From Phoronis australis (taxonomy: Eukaryota; Phoronida; Phoronidae), in assembly GCA_002633005.1 (NCBI GenBank), contig NMRA01000144.1:716485-778484 (forward strand): 62,000 nucleotides of DNA, written 5' to 3'. The notes below the pieces were generated by a model. The model made no database searches. It had not been told where the DNA came from and worked only from the letters and a program-made list of their open reading frames with translations. Positions 11,661-23,700 of the stretch are shown here, piece by piece (the stretch's first letter is position 1; the number at the start of each line of letters is the position of its first letter). Both the position numbers and the translations under genes were made by a program.

Positions 11661-14600
11661 ATGTTTACCTTTCGTGCTTTACGAAGGCGTTGGGTTTTAG
11701 CCGTTATTCTACTGTTTTCCATCCTTTATTTTCTTTCAAGGATTTATAAAAGAGTAAGTAATTTGACATACATGTTCTGTGGGTTATCGTTTTTATTTGT
11801 TTAGTTTGTTTAGTTTTAGTAGCGCTTCGACTCAGTCTCACTCTCAGTGGCTCTCAACAAGTCAAGCCATAGGTAAAGTCACTCAGTGACTCATAGCCAG
11901 CCAGCCAACTGTATGAAGACTATCGTCAAAATACAGCTAGATACCACTGTGTGTTAATCTTCCATAGACCCCGAAATTGCACACAGACAGGGTAATTCTG
12001 CTCGTTACCTCACCGTGAAACTTGTTTCAACAAGTAAAGCTAAAAATCAGACGGGGTGCATGCAAAATCTGCCAGTGCCATGGGAGTCAACTGACACTCA
12101 CCTTGCCCGTTACAACTGTTTAAGTGAAAAACAATGCCACAGACGTCATTTGCTTGCATCATTCTCGACCTTTTGTAACAATGAAAAGTCTGTTGTCATT
12201 TTGAAAACAGTATGCTCGTGTCGCGCACACGCTATTTTCCAAATTTTTGCTTCTCAGCACCAAAATTGTTCTGAAATTCGGTTTTTCGGTATCGAGATTC
12301 TAAAACTTATAAATGAAGTGAAACCAGTTCAAATAATTTGTTGTGACGTGTACGCAACCTGGTGAAAGAACATTGAAGAATCGGCGAAAAAAGAAACTGG
12401 CCTAAAGGTGACGCAATATTTCATGGCGCCAAAAGCCGACGCAGAAGATTGCTCCACAACTTTAGCAGCAGAATAATGGTAGAATGTCATTTTTTCCATC
12501 ACCGTTAAATAATTTAGTTTATTCAAGGAAGACTGTAGTTTTTAATGGCACTAATTTTGTGTCAGATTTTATCTTACCACTTTTTTACCCACATTGGTGC
12601 ATGGTGTATATTTAGTATACAGCTTTGTACTAAGGCTAAGTGACTCAGTAACTCATTATGTATAGTTAGTATACAGCTTTGTACTAAGGCTAAGTGACTC
12701 AGTAACTCATTGTATATATTTAGTATACAGCTTTGTACTAAGGCTAAGTGACTCAGTAATATTGTATATATTTAGTATACAGCTTTGTACCAAGGCTAAG
12801 TGACTCAGTACCTCACTGTCAAGAATCAAAAATCTCTATTTGACTTCGTTCAAAGAACAGATTAACATTTGCCAGTTGGGCTATTTCTACGACATTAAAT
12901 TTAACAGAAACATGAAGAAAAATGGAAGTTAAGCTAAAGGTGGAGAATAACACAGAGACAAGTATAAAAGTTAAGAGGTCATAATCACTAGAGTCTAGAC
13001 CCACAAAAAATAATGAGTATAAACAATAATAGGTACACGTGTAAATAATACAATCTAGATAAATCACAACTGCACAGAAACGATGGTATACAGTTGTGAT
13101 TTATCTTGATTGTACGTGTACCTTTTATTGTTTATTCTTATTGTCACTGATGACGTGATGTTGGTAGACAGTGACCTGCTGGACTAGAGGCGGTGAAGCT
13201 CCTATAGGTTCTTCATGCGTTTTTCAGCGAATTATGCCTCACACTGATTAAACCTATACCTTTTGCTCGTAGAGGCCAGAGGGACACCTTAGCCATTAGG
13301 CTTAGCCAGGAGACTGTCTTTAGTTCCTTCCAACTCGAACAAATACTCCCGTAATCAAGCTTTTTCTTCAACTTTGAGCAGTTCTTCGATTGCCCAAATC
13401 AACCGCTGGTCATTTTTAACACGGCACACGATAGCTGGTATGACGTCATATATCCTGGGCTGCAGTTGTCAATTTGGGCAACTGAAAGAAGAACTGCATG
13501 AAGAAAAAGTTTGATTACGGAAATATTTGTTCGAGTTGGAAGGAATTAAAGACATCGACAGCTTCCTAAGGTGTCCATCTATGAGCAAAGGATACTTGTA
13601 ACAAAGTGACTGATTTTTTTTTAATCAGTGTGAAACATAATTCACTGAAAAGCTTTCGGTGAATGACAGCTTGTCCATCTCTAGTCCAGCTAGAGTCAGC
13701 GGTCACTGTTTGTGATGTTGGGTTACTGAATCATCCTGGGCAAAGGAGCTCGGAATACATTTAGATCTGTTAGAGGATATCTTTAGTATAGACTATAAGT
13801 AAAAATATACATGCACATTTTTGTTCACCGGTAATTTCTCAGGACTTAGGACTGGCATTTTTTGTAGACACGGAATCTCCTGGCTATGGTATTTTGCCTA
13901 TTGAAGCTATTGATTGTCAACTATATTAGTATGCTTCAAACAATATTGTTCAGCTGCTTCTAACCTTGGCACCATTATGTGGTAAAGTAAAATTTTTTCG
14001 TACTGCCGTCAAGCAAAGTTTAAATTTGTTTTGAAAAAAATCATACTACTGCCAGAACTGCGGTGAAAAAAATGTGCGACTTTCAAGTTGTGATTGGTTC
14101 AGTGACGAATCATTATGAGCATAACCACCAAAATGCACTGATACTCTCTGACCAAAGCACCTATGATTGTTGTTTATCTTTACAATGAGTCTCATGTTTA
14201 ATTGGTACAAACATAGAACTCCAGCCCTCTAACTCCGATCTTGCAGCCAGTGACGTTGCACCCCACATGTGCGAGGGTTGTTTGCATTCGTTCCGGTGTG
14301 TGTACTTGTTATGGAAGTTACACAGTCATTAAACATTTTTGCAACTCTGCCGTTTTTCAACCAGTGTATAAGAGCCGTATCATTGAAAAGCCCTTTCTCA
14401 GTTCTTGAACATTATACCACGAGCAAAATATACATAATTTAATTTATAAGTAGTTACCATTTTGCACTGGTTTAAAAATACTTTTTAATTCTAAAAACCA
14501 AGAGTGTTACCAAAATGATAACATGGAAATGAACCAGAGAGGTTATATAAATGACTAGTTAAGCCATTAGTGAAATATTTTCAATAATTCAAAAGATTTG

Positions 14601-17306
14601 TACCCTATAAAACCAAGGTTTTGGAATATGGATCCCTCACATTTGCTGTGGATGATTTGGTCACGCATTGGGCATCAAAAATTATAGATCTTTATATATT
14701 GTAATTAATTGGACCTTTGGTGCTGTTTGATACAATTACATTCTTCTGTAAAAATTCAGGATGCAGTGACAAAAAAATGCCATTAACTAATCCAAATATC
14801 TGTTCAAAATTTGCAGGTAAACATCTAATCACGGAGCCTTGAAGTATACTATGGATAACTCATCACATTGGTGGCTGTGTAGGACTTTCTGTAAAAGTTT
14901 AGAAATAATTGATTTTGATTATCTTGCATTAAATATCTTGTTAGCTGCCTCATGTGTAGCTTGGTGAGAGTTATGTTTTGTGTGTCAGTTTTTATGTTAT
15001 TTCAGTCGACAAGGTTTATGACTCAAGATGACTACAAGCCCTTACAGCCAATTCCTATAGAGTCATTCAGGTGGCAGCCTAAGGTAGAAGCAAATAACGC
15101 AACTAGAATCAAGACATGTCGAAACTCAGTACAGGGAAGATTGCTCATTGCTGATGACAGAGGTATTGTCATGGAAACTAATTAACAAAGAATTTGTTTT
15201 TTCATGAATAGATTCTGTGTTATGTTGATAAAGAACCAATGTTTGAATTTTGGTCTTAAAATTATGTTGCATTTAACACATTGGGCTACTGTTGTAAGTA
15301 AATCTTGTGTTAGAAGTACAGCACAGACATACTTGTCTTGTCATGATATGTCTATATGTTTATTCTAGGCTCGCTTTAGCTGCTCGCCAGCTCGCCATTG
15401 GCGAATTCTGAGTGACACTGGTGATGGCAGAGCTAAGTCCATTCACCAACTTGGCGAATGCTTTCGCCATTTGACAATAAAAATCAATTTCGGGAAACCT
15501 ACTCATATGTGCAATCACAGAAAGCTCGAATCAAGTCCCGCCGCAAACAATGTTCTTACTTGAAATCCGAGTCCTAAAAATAGCATTCAAACGTTCTATT
15601 TCACTCTCCCTGAAATAACTCTTTTACCGCAAGGATATGTTCAACTGTGAAGGGAGGGGGGGGTCAGCGGTCTTGGTAATACCGATTTCTCTCTTCACTG
15701 CGAGATCTCTTGTAGGTGCTGCTGCTTGTCGTCTCAAGTGCCAAAATCAAAACGACAAATAGAAGACTATTTCAGAGACAAATGTGACCCAGTCTCTCAA
15801 TAACTTTTTATACTTGTGACGTGGTGTGAGCCGGTCCGACGGTATTAAATTACCCGGGGGATAAAACCGAGCTGAGTTGTAACAAACTGACATTTACTTT
15901 ATCTTGCTTTCTTTTGGCCGCCACCAAAATTCAAACACGTCCCAGTCTCTCGATAACTTTTACACTTGCGACTTTTAGCGAGCTGACTAGGTATGACATG
16001 TGACGTATTTTTGATTTAAAAATAAGATTCTTTTACTCCTTGAAAAGAAAACTTGTCATTGCCAAGTCTCAAACAATATTTGACACGACAAATTGTGTGC
16101 TGAAATTTGGTTAAGTTAGTAATGAATTAGAAGGGATTCAAGTAATTTGAAAATAGTGAATTTAAACCTTAAGTTCAAATTGCATGTTTGATGAATTGGT
16201 CTATATGGCCAGTCTATATGGCCAGTCTATATGGCCAGTCTATATGGCCAGTCTATATGTCCAGTCTATATGGCCAGTCTATGTGGCCAGTCTGTACGGT
16301 TTAGCTTTATTTTGCTAGCCACGCACTGATTAATTAATTTTATGAAAATTTCAAGTACTTACTAAAATTCCCCGTAGTTACTTGAAAGGGAAAATGTCCA
16401 AGACCTTTGGAAGTATTGCCATTGTGACGTGCCTGACTTTGCATTTGTATTCTTTTTTTGCGGATCCAAATAGTGTCACAATAGTTCCAAATATATCGGT
16501 GTCATCGCTAAACATCCTTATTAGGTGTCTATGTAAGAGTTGGTCTTTCTTATGCTAGTGAGTGCTGTACTTGCATTACAATGTTCTCCGATCACTTAAA
16601 CTCATCTAGTTCCTGCTGGTCTGCCTGTAGGTTATGTGTGTGAACGCCAGCACTTACTGCTAGCAGGTTGCTGTAACCCAGCTGCCAAGACCACTAAACA
16701 TTTCAACTGTGATAGCTGCTCTGACAGTGGCTGCTGTACTCTCTACGAACACTGCGTCTCGTGCTGTCTTGATCCCGACAAGGTATTAGCCTAAATAGGA
16801 AGTGAACAATTGACTCATACTGAGGACAGTTTTATTAAAAACCAAAATTTTGAACTTTGTGATCTCATGTAATTTCTCTTGTTAATCTAAGTTAAACTTT
16901 CAATTTCAAAAAATTGTGATATGATTAAAACTGGGACAGTTAGATACTAATTGTTCTGAAAATTACAATTTTCTTGGTCTATTTTGAGATGTTTTAAAAA
17001 AAGTGCTGCTTAGTACACATCATACAAATAGAGAATGCTTGTCGTCTCAATATAAAATTTTACAGTTTAGGAACAAATCTTGCACATTATTGCCATATCT
17101 TTCAGCAACCACTGTTGAGGCGAATTTTGGGAAAGGCGGCGGACAGCTTCAATCAATTGTTTGCCTCTGTCACTGACCACTTTGAGCTGTGTTTGACCAA
17201 GTGCCGGACATCCTCACTGAGTGTGCAGCACGAGAACTCCTACCGTGATCCTAAGGCTAAGTACTGCTATGGTGAAGACCCCCCGGAGCTGAAGCCAAGA
17301 ATGTGA
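11661..17306 (+). CDS. SPRING1: SPRING1 (C12orf49/UPF0454), SREBP pathway regulator
   Basis: Four coding exons: 11661-11753, 15006-15162, 16631-16782, 17106-17306. All junctions are GT-AG and the phases fit, giving 200 residues (the human protein has 205). Residues 8-26 ([19 protein letters not shown]) are a basic-flanked signal anchor, so the protein should be a type II Golgi/ER membrane protein. A linker follows, then [20 protein letters not shown] and a cysteine-rich core ([23 protein letters not shown]). The C-terminal half holds [33 protein letters not shown] and PPEL, near-identical to vertebrate C12orf49. The family is known to promote SREBP processing through site-1 protease. The start is the ATG that reproduces the conserved N-terminal anchor. 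Another ATG at 11645 opens an overlapping out-of-frame ORF. No AATAAA is seen before the next gene. Confidence 0.95.
12000..12410. repeat. dispersed repeat, copy A
   Basis: Two blocks here, around 12,175-12,215 and 12,310-12,410, resemble 29,705-29,760 and 29,855-29,950 in order and orientation. Examples are AAGTCTGTTGTCATTTTGAA against AAGTCTGTCATTGATTTTGA, and GAAGTGAAACCAGTTC against GAAGTGAAATCAGTTC. It lies in SPRING1 intron 1. No domain is recognised in its open frame. Confidence 0.45.
12605..12822. repeat. 54-bp minisatellite, four copies
   Basis: TAGTATACAGCTTTGTAC recurs at 12613, 12667, 12721 and 12773, followed each time by AAGGCTAAGTGACTCAGTA. Copies are nearly identical, so the expansion is recent. 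It lies in SPRING1 intron 1. Confidence 0.85.
13010..13142. repeat. palindrome (foldback)
   Basis: The left arm 13010-13072 and the right arm 13091-13142 are inverted copies sharing GGTACACGT and GATAAATCACAACTG. The spacer is 18 bases. It lies next to the larger inverted repeat that starts at 13169. Confidence 0.65.
13169..13708. mobile_element. 540-bp foldback element with long inverted arms
   Basis: The ends are CAGTGACC and GGTCACTG. The arms of about 250 bp pair imperfectly along their length: GGACTAGAG matches CTCTAGTCC, and TCCTTCCAACTCGAACAAAT matches its complement near 13,525. The centre holds TATGACGTCATA. No ORF and no adjacent target duplication were found. It lies in SPRING1 intron 1. 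Confidence 0.6.
15780..15990. repeat. direct repeat pair
   Basis: CCCAGTCTCTCAATAACTTT near 15,789 recurs as CCCAGTCTCTCGATAACTTT near 15,943, each followed by an ACTTG-GAC string. They are about 155 bp apart, in a GC-richer patch of SPRING1 intron 2. Confidence 0.5.
16199..16299. repeat. 13-bp minisatellite
   Basis: GTCTATATGGCCA is repeated seven times in tandem from 16199, with single-base variants in the later copies and a partial eighth unit. It lies in SPRING1 intron 2. Confidence 0.9.
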
Positions 17307-17728
17307 ACGTAGGAAGCTACACTGGTGGGTTACGTGACTTGTCCCTGGCACAGATAAGCGGAAATGAGAGCAAAAGTTTGACTGGAATACAAAGTTACAT
17401 CTTGGATCTGCAGTTGGAACAGATACTCACATGAGCTGTTGGAGACTTCAGGGAATTATGTTGTCCTCTATGGATTAGAGTGTTGACCAGGACATGATTA
17501 GATCCGTGACTTAATGTTGGAGTAGAAATTTTTAATTGACACCTTGAACATTTTGAAACCATTGGGAGGATTTCTTTGCAAAAGGCCGAGTTGCAATAGT
17601 CAGCTTTACAACATGCAGTGCTTAATGATGACTATTAGCGACATGTCCTCAGTCAAACATTAACTTTTAATCTGTAGGTACATGTTGCAAAATTGTTGTA
17701 ATGATTTGGAGAGTGTGTTACTAAGAAG
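17307..17728. other. SPRING1 3' UTR and short spacer to the next gene
   Basis: Only 422 bases separate the SPRING1 stop codon from the next start codon on the same strand. I see neither AATAAA nor ATTAAA here. A pyrimidine-rich acceptor-like site (ttttaatctgtag) ends about 47 bases before the next ATG. Confidence 0.5.
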
Positions 17729-20700
17729 ATGTATGGTCAGTCAACATCTGTAAGTGGGACAAAGAGCCGTCCATTCCAAGAGCAGTGGCTGGACTCGTGT
17801 TATCAACAGACATTGTTACCAGACACACCATGGCACAAGGTAATCAAATGTTTGAGTGAAATTTGTAAATGTCACTTACTGTTTAATGCTAGTTGTTCTT
17901 AGTCTATGCTTACAAGCTCATTGTTAAATTTGTGTTTGTACGCGTAATCTCAAGTTATATTAACACTTATAAGATGGATAATTAATTACATTGTTACAAT
18001 CTGTGTTGTGTATTCTGAATATTTGATAGACAATTACTTGTACACTGTCTGTTAAAATCTATGGTGAGTATCCAGACTGATAATTACATTGTTACTTATA
18101 TCCGAAAAGACTAAAATACTTGTATGGTGGTGCCACTAAACCCCGTAAGTCCAAATTGCTTCTGCTAAAAGGGTATTTGTTGTAGTTACCCTTTGGAGAT
18201 ATTTTTCATAGAAAATGAGTAACTTGTGAATTGTTCATAGTTGGAATTTTTGACTGTCAATACTTTGCAAGAATTTGTCGAAGTGAAAGGGTGCAATGAA
18301 GTTCAAATGCATGCCCTCAATACGAGTTTGATGTGGTGATTACTCAAGCCAGCGTATTTGCATGTAATTAGTAGGATGGAGTCTACTTTTAAGTGAAAGT
18401 GATTACTTACAAGCTTCGTCTTTCAGGAAAATTTTGTGTGTAGGCAAATTGTGTCAGGGTCAAGGAAAAGGTAACAGTTTATGCAGAGAGAGCTGTTATA
18501 AGCATGTCCACTTCTCATTTTGACAATTACAAGCTGTTAAACGTTACATTTCAGGTGCTGTTCAGAGTAGGCCGGGCATTTTCTGAACGAATCTTGAAGC
18601 AGTTCACCAATGAAGAGCGAAAGCAGGTGATACTGGAACTGCTTGGTCCAGAGTTTGTTAAAGTTTATTTTCCTGAGGAAGTTCAGAACCCAGCGCTGCT
18701 GGTGAGTGTAGTCTCTGTATACAGTAATTATTTGGCACACAATATGGCAGACAAGTGAAATTCTATTTTGTTATATTTCATTATAAAAACAAAGAAAAAG
18801 AAACTGTTAGTCTATTACAAGCATATTTTGTACTGTACAAATGTCATAAACATCATTTGGTATAGTTTCCACTATTTGTAGTATAGTAATCACCTTTGGA
18901 AAAAAATAATAAGGGCAATTTTGGCAATTATTTTTGTATGAATTAAGTGGAGTTTGTGGTCTTTGACAAATGAACCCTTCTTCAGATACTAAACCTAACA
19001 GTTGTGAGAAACAACCGTGGTTTTTAAAATGCCTCACATAATGATGTCAAGTTTCATGGAAGTTATGACTTAAACCATGAAGAAAGGTGATTATAAGTGC
19101 CTGGTGAGTACTCTGCTGGTTTTTGCCAGGGCTTGCGACTCTCATGTTTTGTTACTGCAAAGTGTCGCCAATTTAAAACAATATATGGGGGACATGCTAC
19201 CTTTTTCTCGTTTTTTTATGTAAAAAAGAAGTTGCACAATATTGATGTGTTACCATTTTCAAGTCCTGTACAATATGCCAAATAGCTGACTTGCACATCT
19301 ATAACATGAAGAAAGGTTGAAATTTTGCCATTATTTTTGCTCGTAGTTGTTGAGATGTTATCATAATCTTTGTGATGAAATACTTTTACTAGAAAACATC
19401 ATGAATTAAATTTAAGTTTGTTTGTCCTCTCATGACAGCCCATTAAATAAGTGGGTAACTCAAAAACATGTCATTTGCCGTCAGACAAAAGACATTCGAT
19501 TATGGAAAATTTTTTGGGTGAATTGTGAGCATTCCCTTACAATGAAAAGTGAAATACACATTTTAATGACCTCTCTAATGAGGGTAGGGTGAGCTGAAAG
19601 AAAATCATTAATATGTAAAGTACGAAATAGATTTGTAAACACATGCCTATATTGTATGTTAATGTGTATAATTTTGATAGGAGCCGCCGAACATGGCCAC
19701 TGACAAAAGGAACAAGTTATTCAGAGAGGCTCAGGCGTGGCTACAGAATCAGCTCAACAAAGCAGCCAAGGAGGAGGGCTGTGGGCGGGACCAAAGTGAA
19801 GTGTAGGTGGAGCTTAGCTTAATGTTTTCTCTTTTAAATTGCGTATTGCTGGTTAAGGAATATCAAGTGATGAACTGTGTCTGATATTACCTTAGTTTCA
19901 CGTTAATCTTCATTTACATATTTAAAGTGCTATTAATTCATGTTGTACGCATAATCAGGACCTCATTCATAGGAAAAATGTCTTTGAAGTTGTCAGCTTC
20001 CAACTTAAAACAAAGGAGTGATTGTGTTTCTAGCCAACTTCAGTTTAATGGTTGTGACAACAGATATTGACAATCATTGTATCACTTGTTCTTGTATCCA
20101 TAGCGACACAGTTACAGAAATGAAGGAATTCCTTCAGCACACCTATAACGTGTTCCACACAGGCCTAGACAGACAGCTTTATAAACAAGAGCAGGAACTA
20201 GCTGTAAGCATTTGGATTATTCATTACAGAAATGCTGCTGTCCTGCTTGAGTGCAGTGGACCATTTGTTGATTATTTTTGACAGTAGCTGCAGAATAATT
20301 GAATGTTGTTATTAAAAGAAGAAATGTCTGAATGGCATTATTTAAAACAATTGTCATTTTTTCTGTCGTACTTGCTTTTAAATTGCCATTTGGAAACAAG
20401 AAGTTTCATATTTTTGTGTATTTTATTGTAACTTTGTCATATAATAATGTCTTGTGTCAATACAAGCTCAGTACATTGAAAAATCAATAGGCCAAGGAGA
20501 AAGAAGACTTGCTGCTAGAAAAGAAAGACGAAAAGAGAAAAGAAAACCTGCAGACTATAGCATTGCCCCCTATTGGCAGAACCAGCTCAGGTCTTTCAAC
20601 TAACTCAAGTGTTGGAAGCTTTGCAGACAAGCTGTCAGTCACCAATCTAAAGAGTATGTCTTGGTCTTTCTCAAAAAGTTTCTCGAAGTTACAACTTCTC

Positions 20701-23700
20701 TTTGCCTCTCTTAAATAGTATTCAATGTTTTCATTGTTGCAGCTGATCAAAGATTTTTTTAAAAATCCAATGTCGTTGACTACTATGAAGTGACATACTT
20801 TTGAATGGCTTATCCCTGACTGTGGAGGTGCAGGTGGAAACATGTAAACAAGTTTAGAAAGTTGGCCAAGATTGGAGACTGCTCATTAATATTATTAATC
20901 TGATAATAAGTTTGAGGACATTATTTTAAACAAGTGTAGGTTGGGGTAGAGATGGGAAGATGTTCATTAATATTGGTTAGTAAACATTAGAATAAGTTGA
21001 ATAAGTTAAATATTTAACAAACCATGATATAATGATCAAGACATTCTGTCTGGCAATTCACTAAACTATGTGAACTCTTTCCTGCTGTGTTTTAGCTTCA
21101 GCCTAATTGTATTAATCTGTTGAAATCCTCCTTTCAATATTATATAGTTTTAATTGCTTATTAAAATGCATTTCACTGCTTTTCGACTACAGTGAAGTGT
21201 TAGTTTCAAACAAAAAATGACTGGGTGTAATAAAAATTAGTAGTTGAGGTCATGTAGGTGAAGAAACTGAGAAAACGAGATTGACTACTACAAAACTACA
21301 AAGTTTGAAATCCAGTTTTATCTAGACCTTTGGTGATTTTGTTCTATTTAAGTTTTCAGGAGGACCTTTCGTTTGTTCATTACTTCAAATTTTCTTTGTG
21401 AGTTGCTTCCTGGAGAACAGTTTAATGACTGTTTTCCAAATCAATTATATCACATATGACAGAAATCGGACATGGTATTCGTCAGTAAGCAATGTTGAAT
21501 AAGTGCATTACTGGTATTGGTTACAGCTTCCCTGCACACTCTTCATCGTCAGAACATGCCCGTGATTCAGGGTCCCGCCAGCAATCTGGTCGGTGATGCT
21601 GTTGTCAAGATTCTCCACAGAGATCCTCGCAGGCTCGAGGAGATCATGATCAAATTGAAGGGGAGACAACTACCCGGCACACTCAGGAGATATATCTGGC
21701 TGGACATCTTGTTGAAGAACGAAAGAGAGAAAATGAAAGAGTCGTGAGTTATTTGTTCTTGAGTTAACATTTCGTGTATAGTAATCCTCTTTGGCTCTGA
21801 TGCAAACGGGAAGACGGAGACATAATTATGAATTAATCTTATCATGGGACACCTAGTTCCAACTAGGGATTTGCTGATTCCAATCTCTTCTGACTTGTGA
21901 TTTGTCATATAAATGACATCAAAAAATAATAACGAAGGCTGATTGTCCCTAATACAAGCGCAAAGAGTGGTCCCCTCATCATTGTATAATGGTCCGTTAT
22001 TGAAATTTTTTAATACTACAGTGACACCTGCTGGTAGTGTTGACATCTCTGTAACAGGTCACTCTTGGCATATGCTGGAGTTAGTATGTAGTAAATGTGC
22101 AGCAATGATGCAAACTGTGTTCTACAGACTTCATATTTGACTTCGTGCTACGCTGCTTATTAGATATTTAGAGCTGCTAAGAAGTTTTTAAGATTGCGGC
22201 TAAAAGTAGCTCAGACGTGCCTTCTGTCACAAAGGACAACTATTGATTTAGACCACTTAATCATAATTGGTCTCAAATTATTCTTAAGTCAAAATACATG
22301 GCTGGGCTTGGATGGTAATGTGAAGCACAAGACCAACTTTCTGTGTTAAGTTTCAAGTTACTTTTCATGAAACAAAGTCCAGGCTTTAAAACTGGGCCCA
22401 TTGTAGAAAAGTTATTTTGTTATGTGACCTGTTTTCTGGCGGTAGTCATTGAGCTTCATTTTCATATTAATTAGACTTGTTTAGTCATGAACAGTAATAC
22501 TAATGATGCTAGACATTGTGTTTTGTAGGATTGTGGAGAAAATTGTTCGTGAAAGATTTGGCCGTACTGTAGCTAAACATGTTGGGAACATGAAACTGAA
22601 GCGGGCCACGCAGTCGCCCATATGTGGCCTGATTGAGAATGCTGTGATAGAGGTAAGTGTCACTTAACAGTCATACACCTGTTTGTGGTCGGAGGAGTTG
22701 AAAGAAATCGCTAAGTATTGATTTTATGCATAGGGATTATTTGGTTAATTACTTGACTGCATAATATCGTATGTTTTAAGCAGTCGTGGTGAAAAGTTTC
22801 CTGAAAATGGGTAAGTGTCCATGAACCATAATAGTGAAAGTGTTTGTTTTGAATTTTTGCCTTCTTGTAGAGTGTTTGTTATAAAGTTTTTGTTCTTTTT
22901 TGTTTATTTCCATTGCCAAAATCTCAGAGCTTCAGTTACACTCCGTAATTATTTTGAATTAATAGCAGATGCATTACAGTTCCCTCTTAACTTGTAGGTG
23001 TGATTCATTGATCTGCTATCATTTCTTGTTACATTGAGCATCTTGTACTGTGTCTGTAATTTTCATGAATATCAAACAACACTGTCAATAGATGATTAAT
23101 AAGAATTAAGGCACATTCACTAACGTTGGTTAATGATGTGTTAGATAATATTTTGTCAATTCACCTTGTAAAGTCACACTACTTGTTATTGATAACCCTA
23201 GCTTTGGCTGTATCATGCCCAGTAAATGTGGAGTGGAATTGACTGCAGTTAGTATTAAATGACCTATTAATACAAGGGGTTGTCTACCCAAATGAATTTT
23301 ATTTTATTTTGTTCACCGTTTGTTCTTTACACTCTAGATGTATGAGAATACAACCTGCATGATGCCGTATTATAATGAATCTCACATGAAAGAGGCTGCC
23401 AGAGCACTTAACGTACTTTATGTGTACGACAGAAGTTATGAACCCTACTTAATACATTGGTTGTTCCCACTACAACTAGCCTTCAAGCAAGAATTAAGCT
23501 CTGATCCTCTACCTGGTTAGTATGTCCTGTTTTGTTTGTTGTTTGTAAAACTGTTGAGTTAATTTGTTCATCTAAACATATGGCAGAGCCTTTCTAGGAA
23601 CCAAGACATCCTGTTGCCCATCATAATTGTGTGTTTAACATAAAGTGTGTGAACTGGCTGTGTACCTCCTCAATACTCACTATTTCATACCATGTTTGTA

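Noticed and set aside
21567-22046. 159-codon minus-strand frame
   Set aside because: It is antisense to exon 6 of the large gene and continues into intron with no motif.
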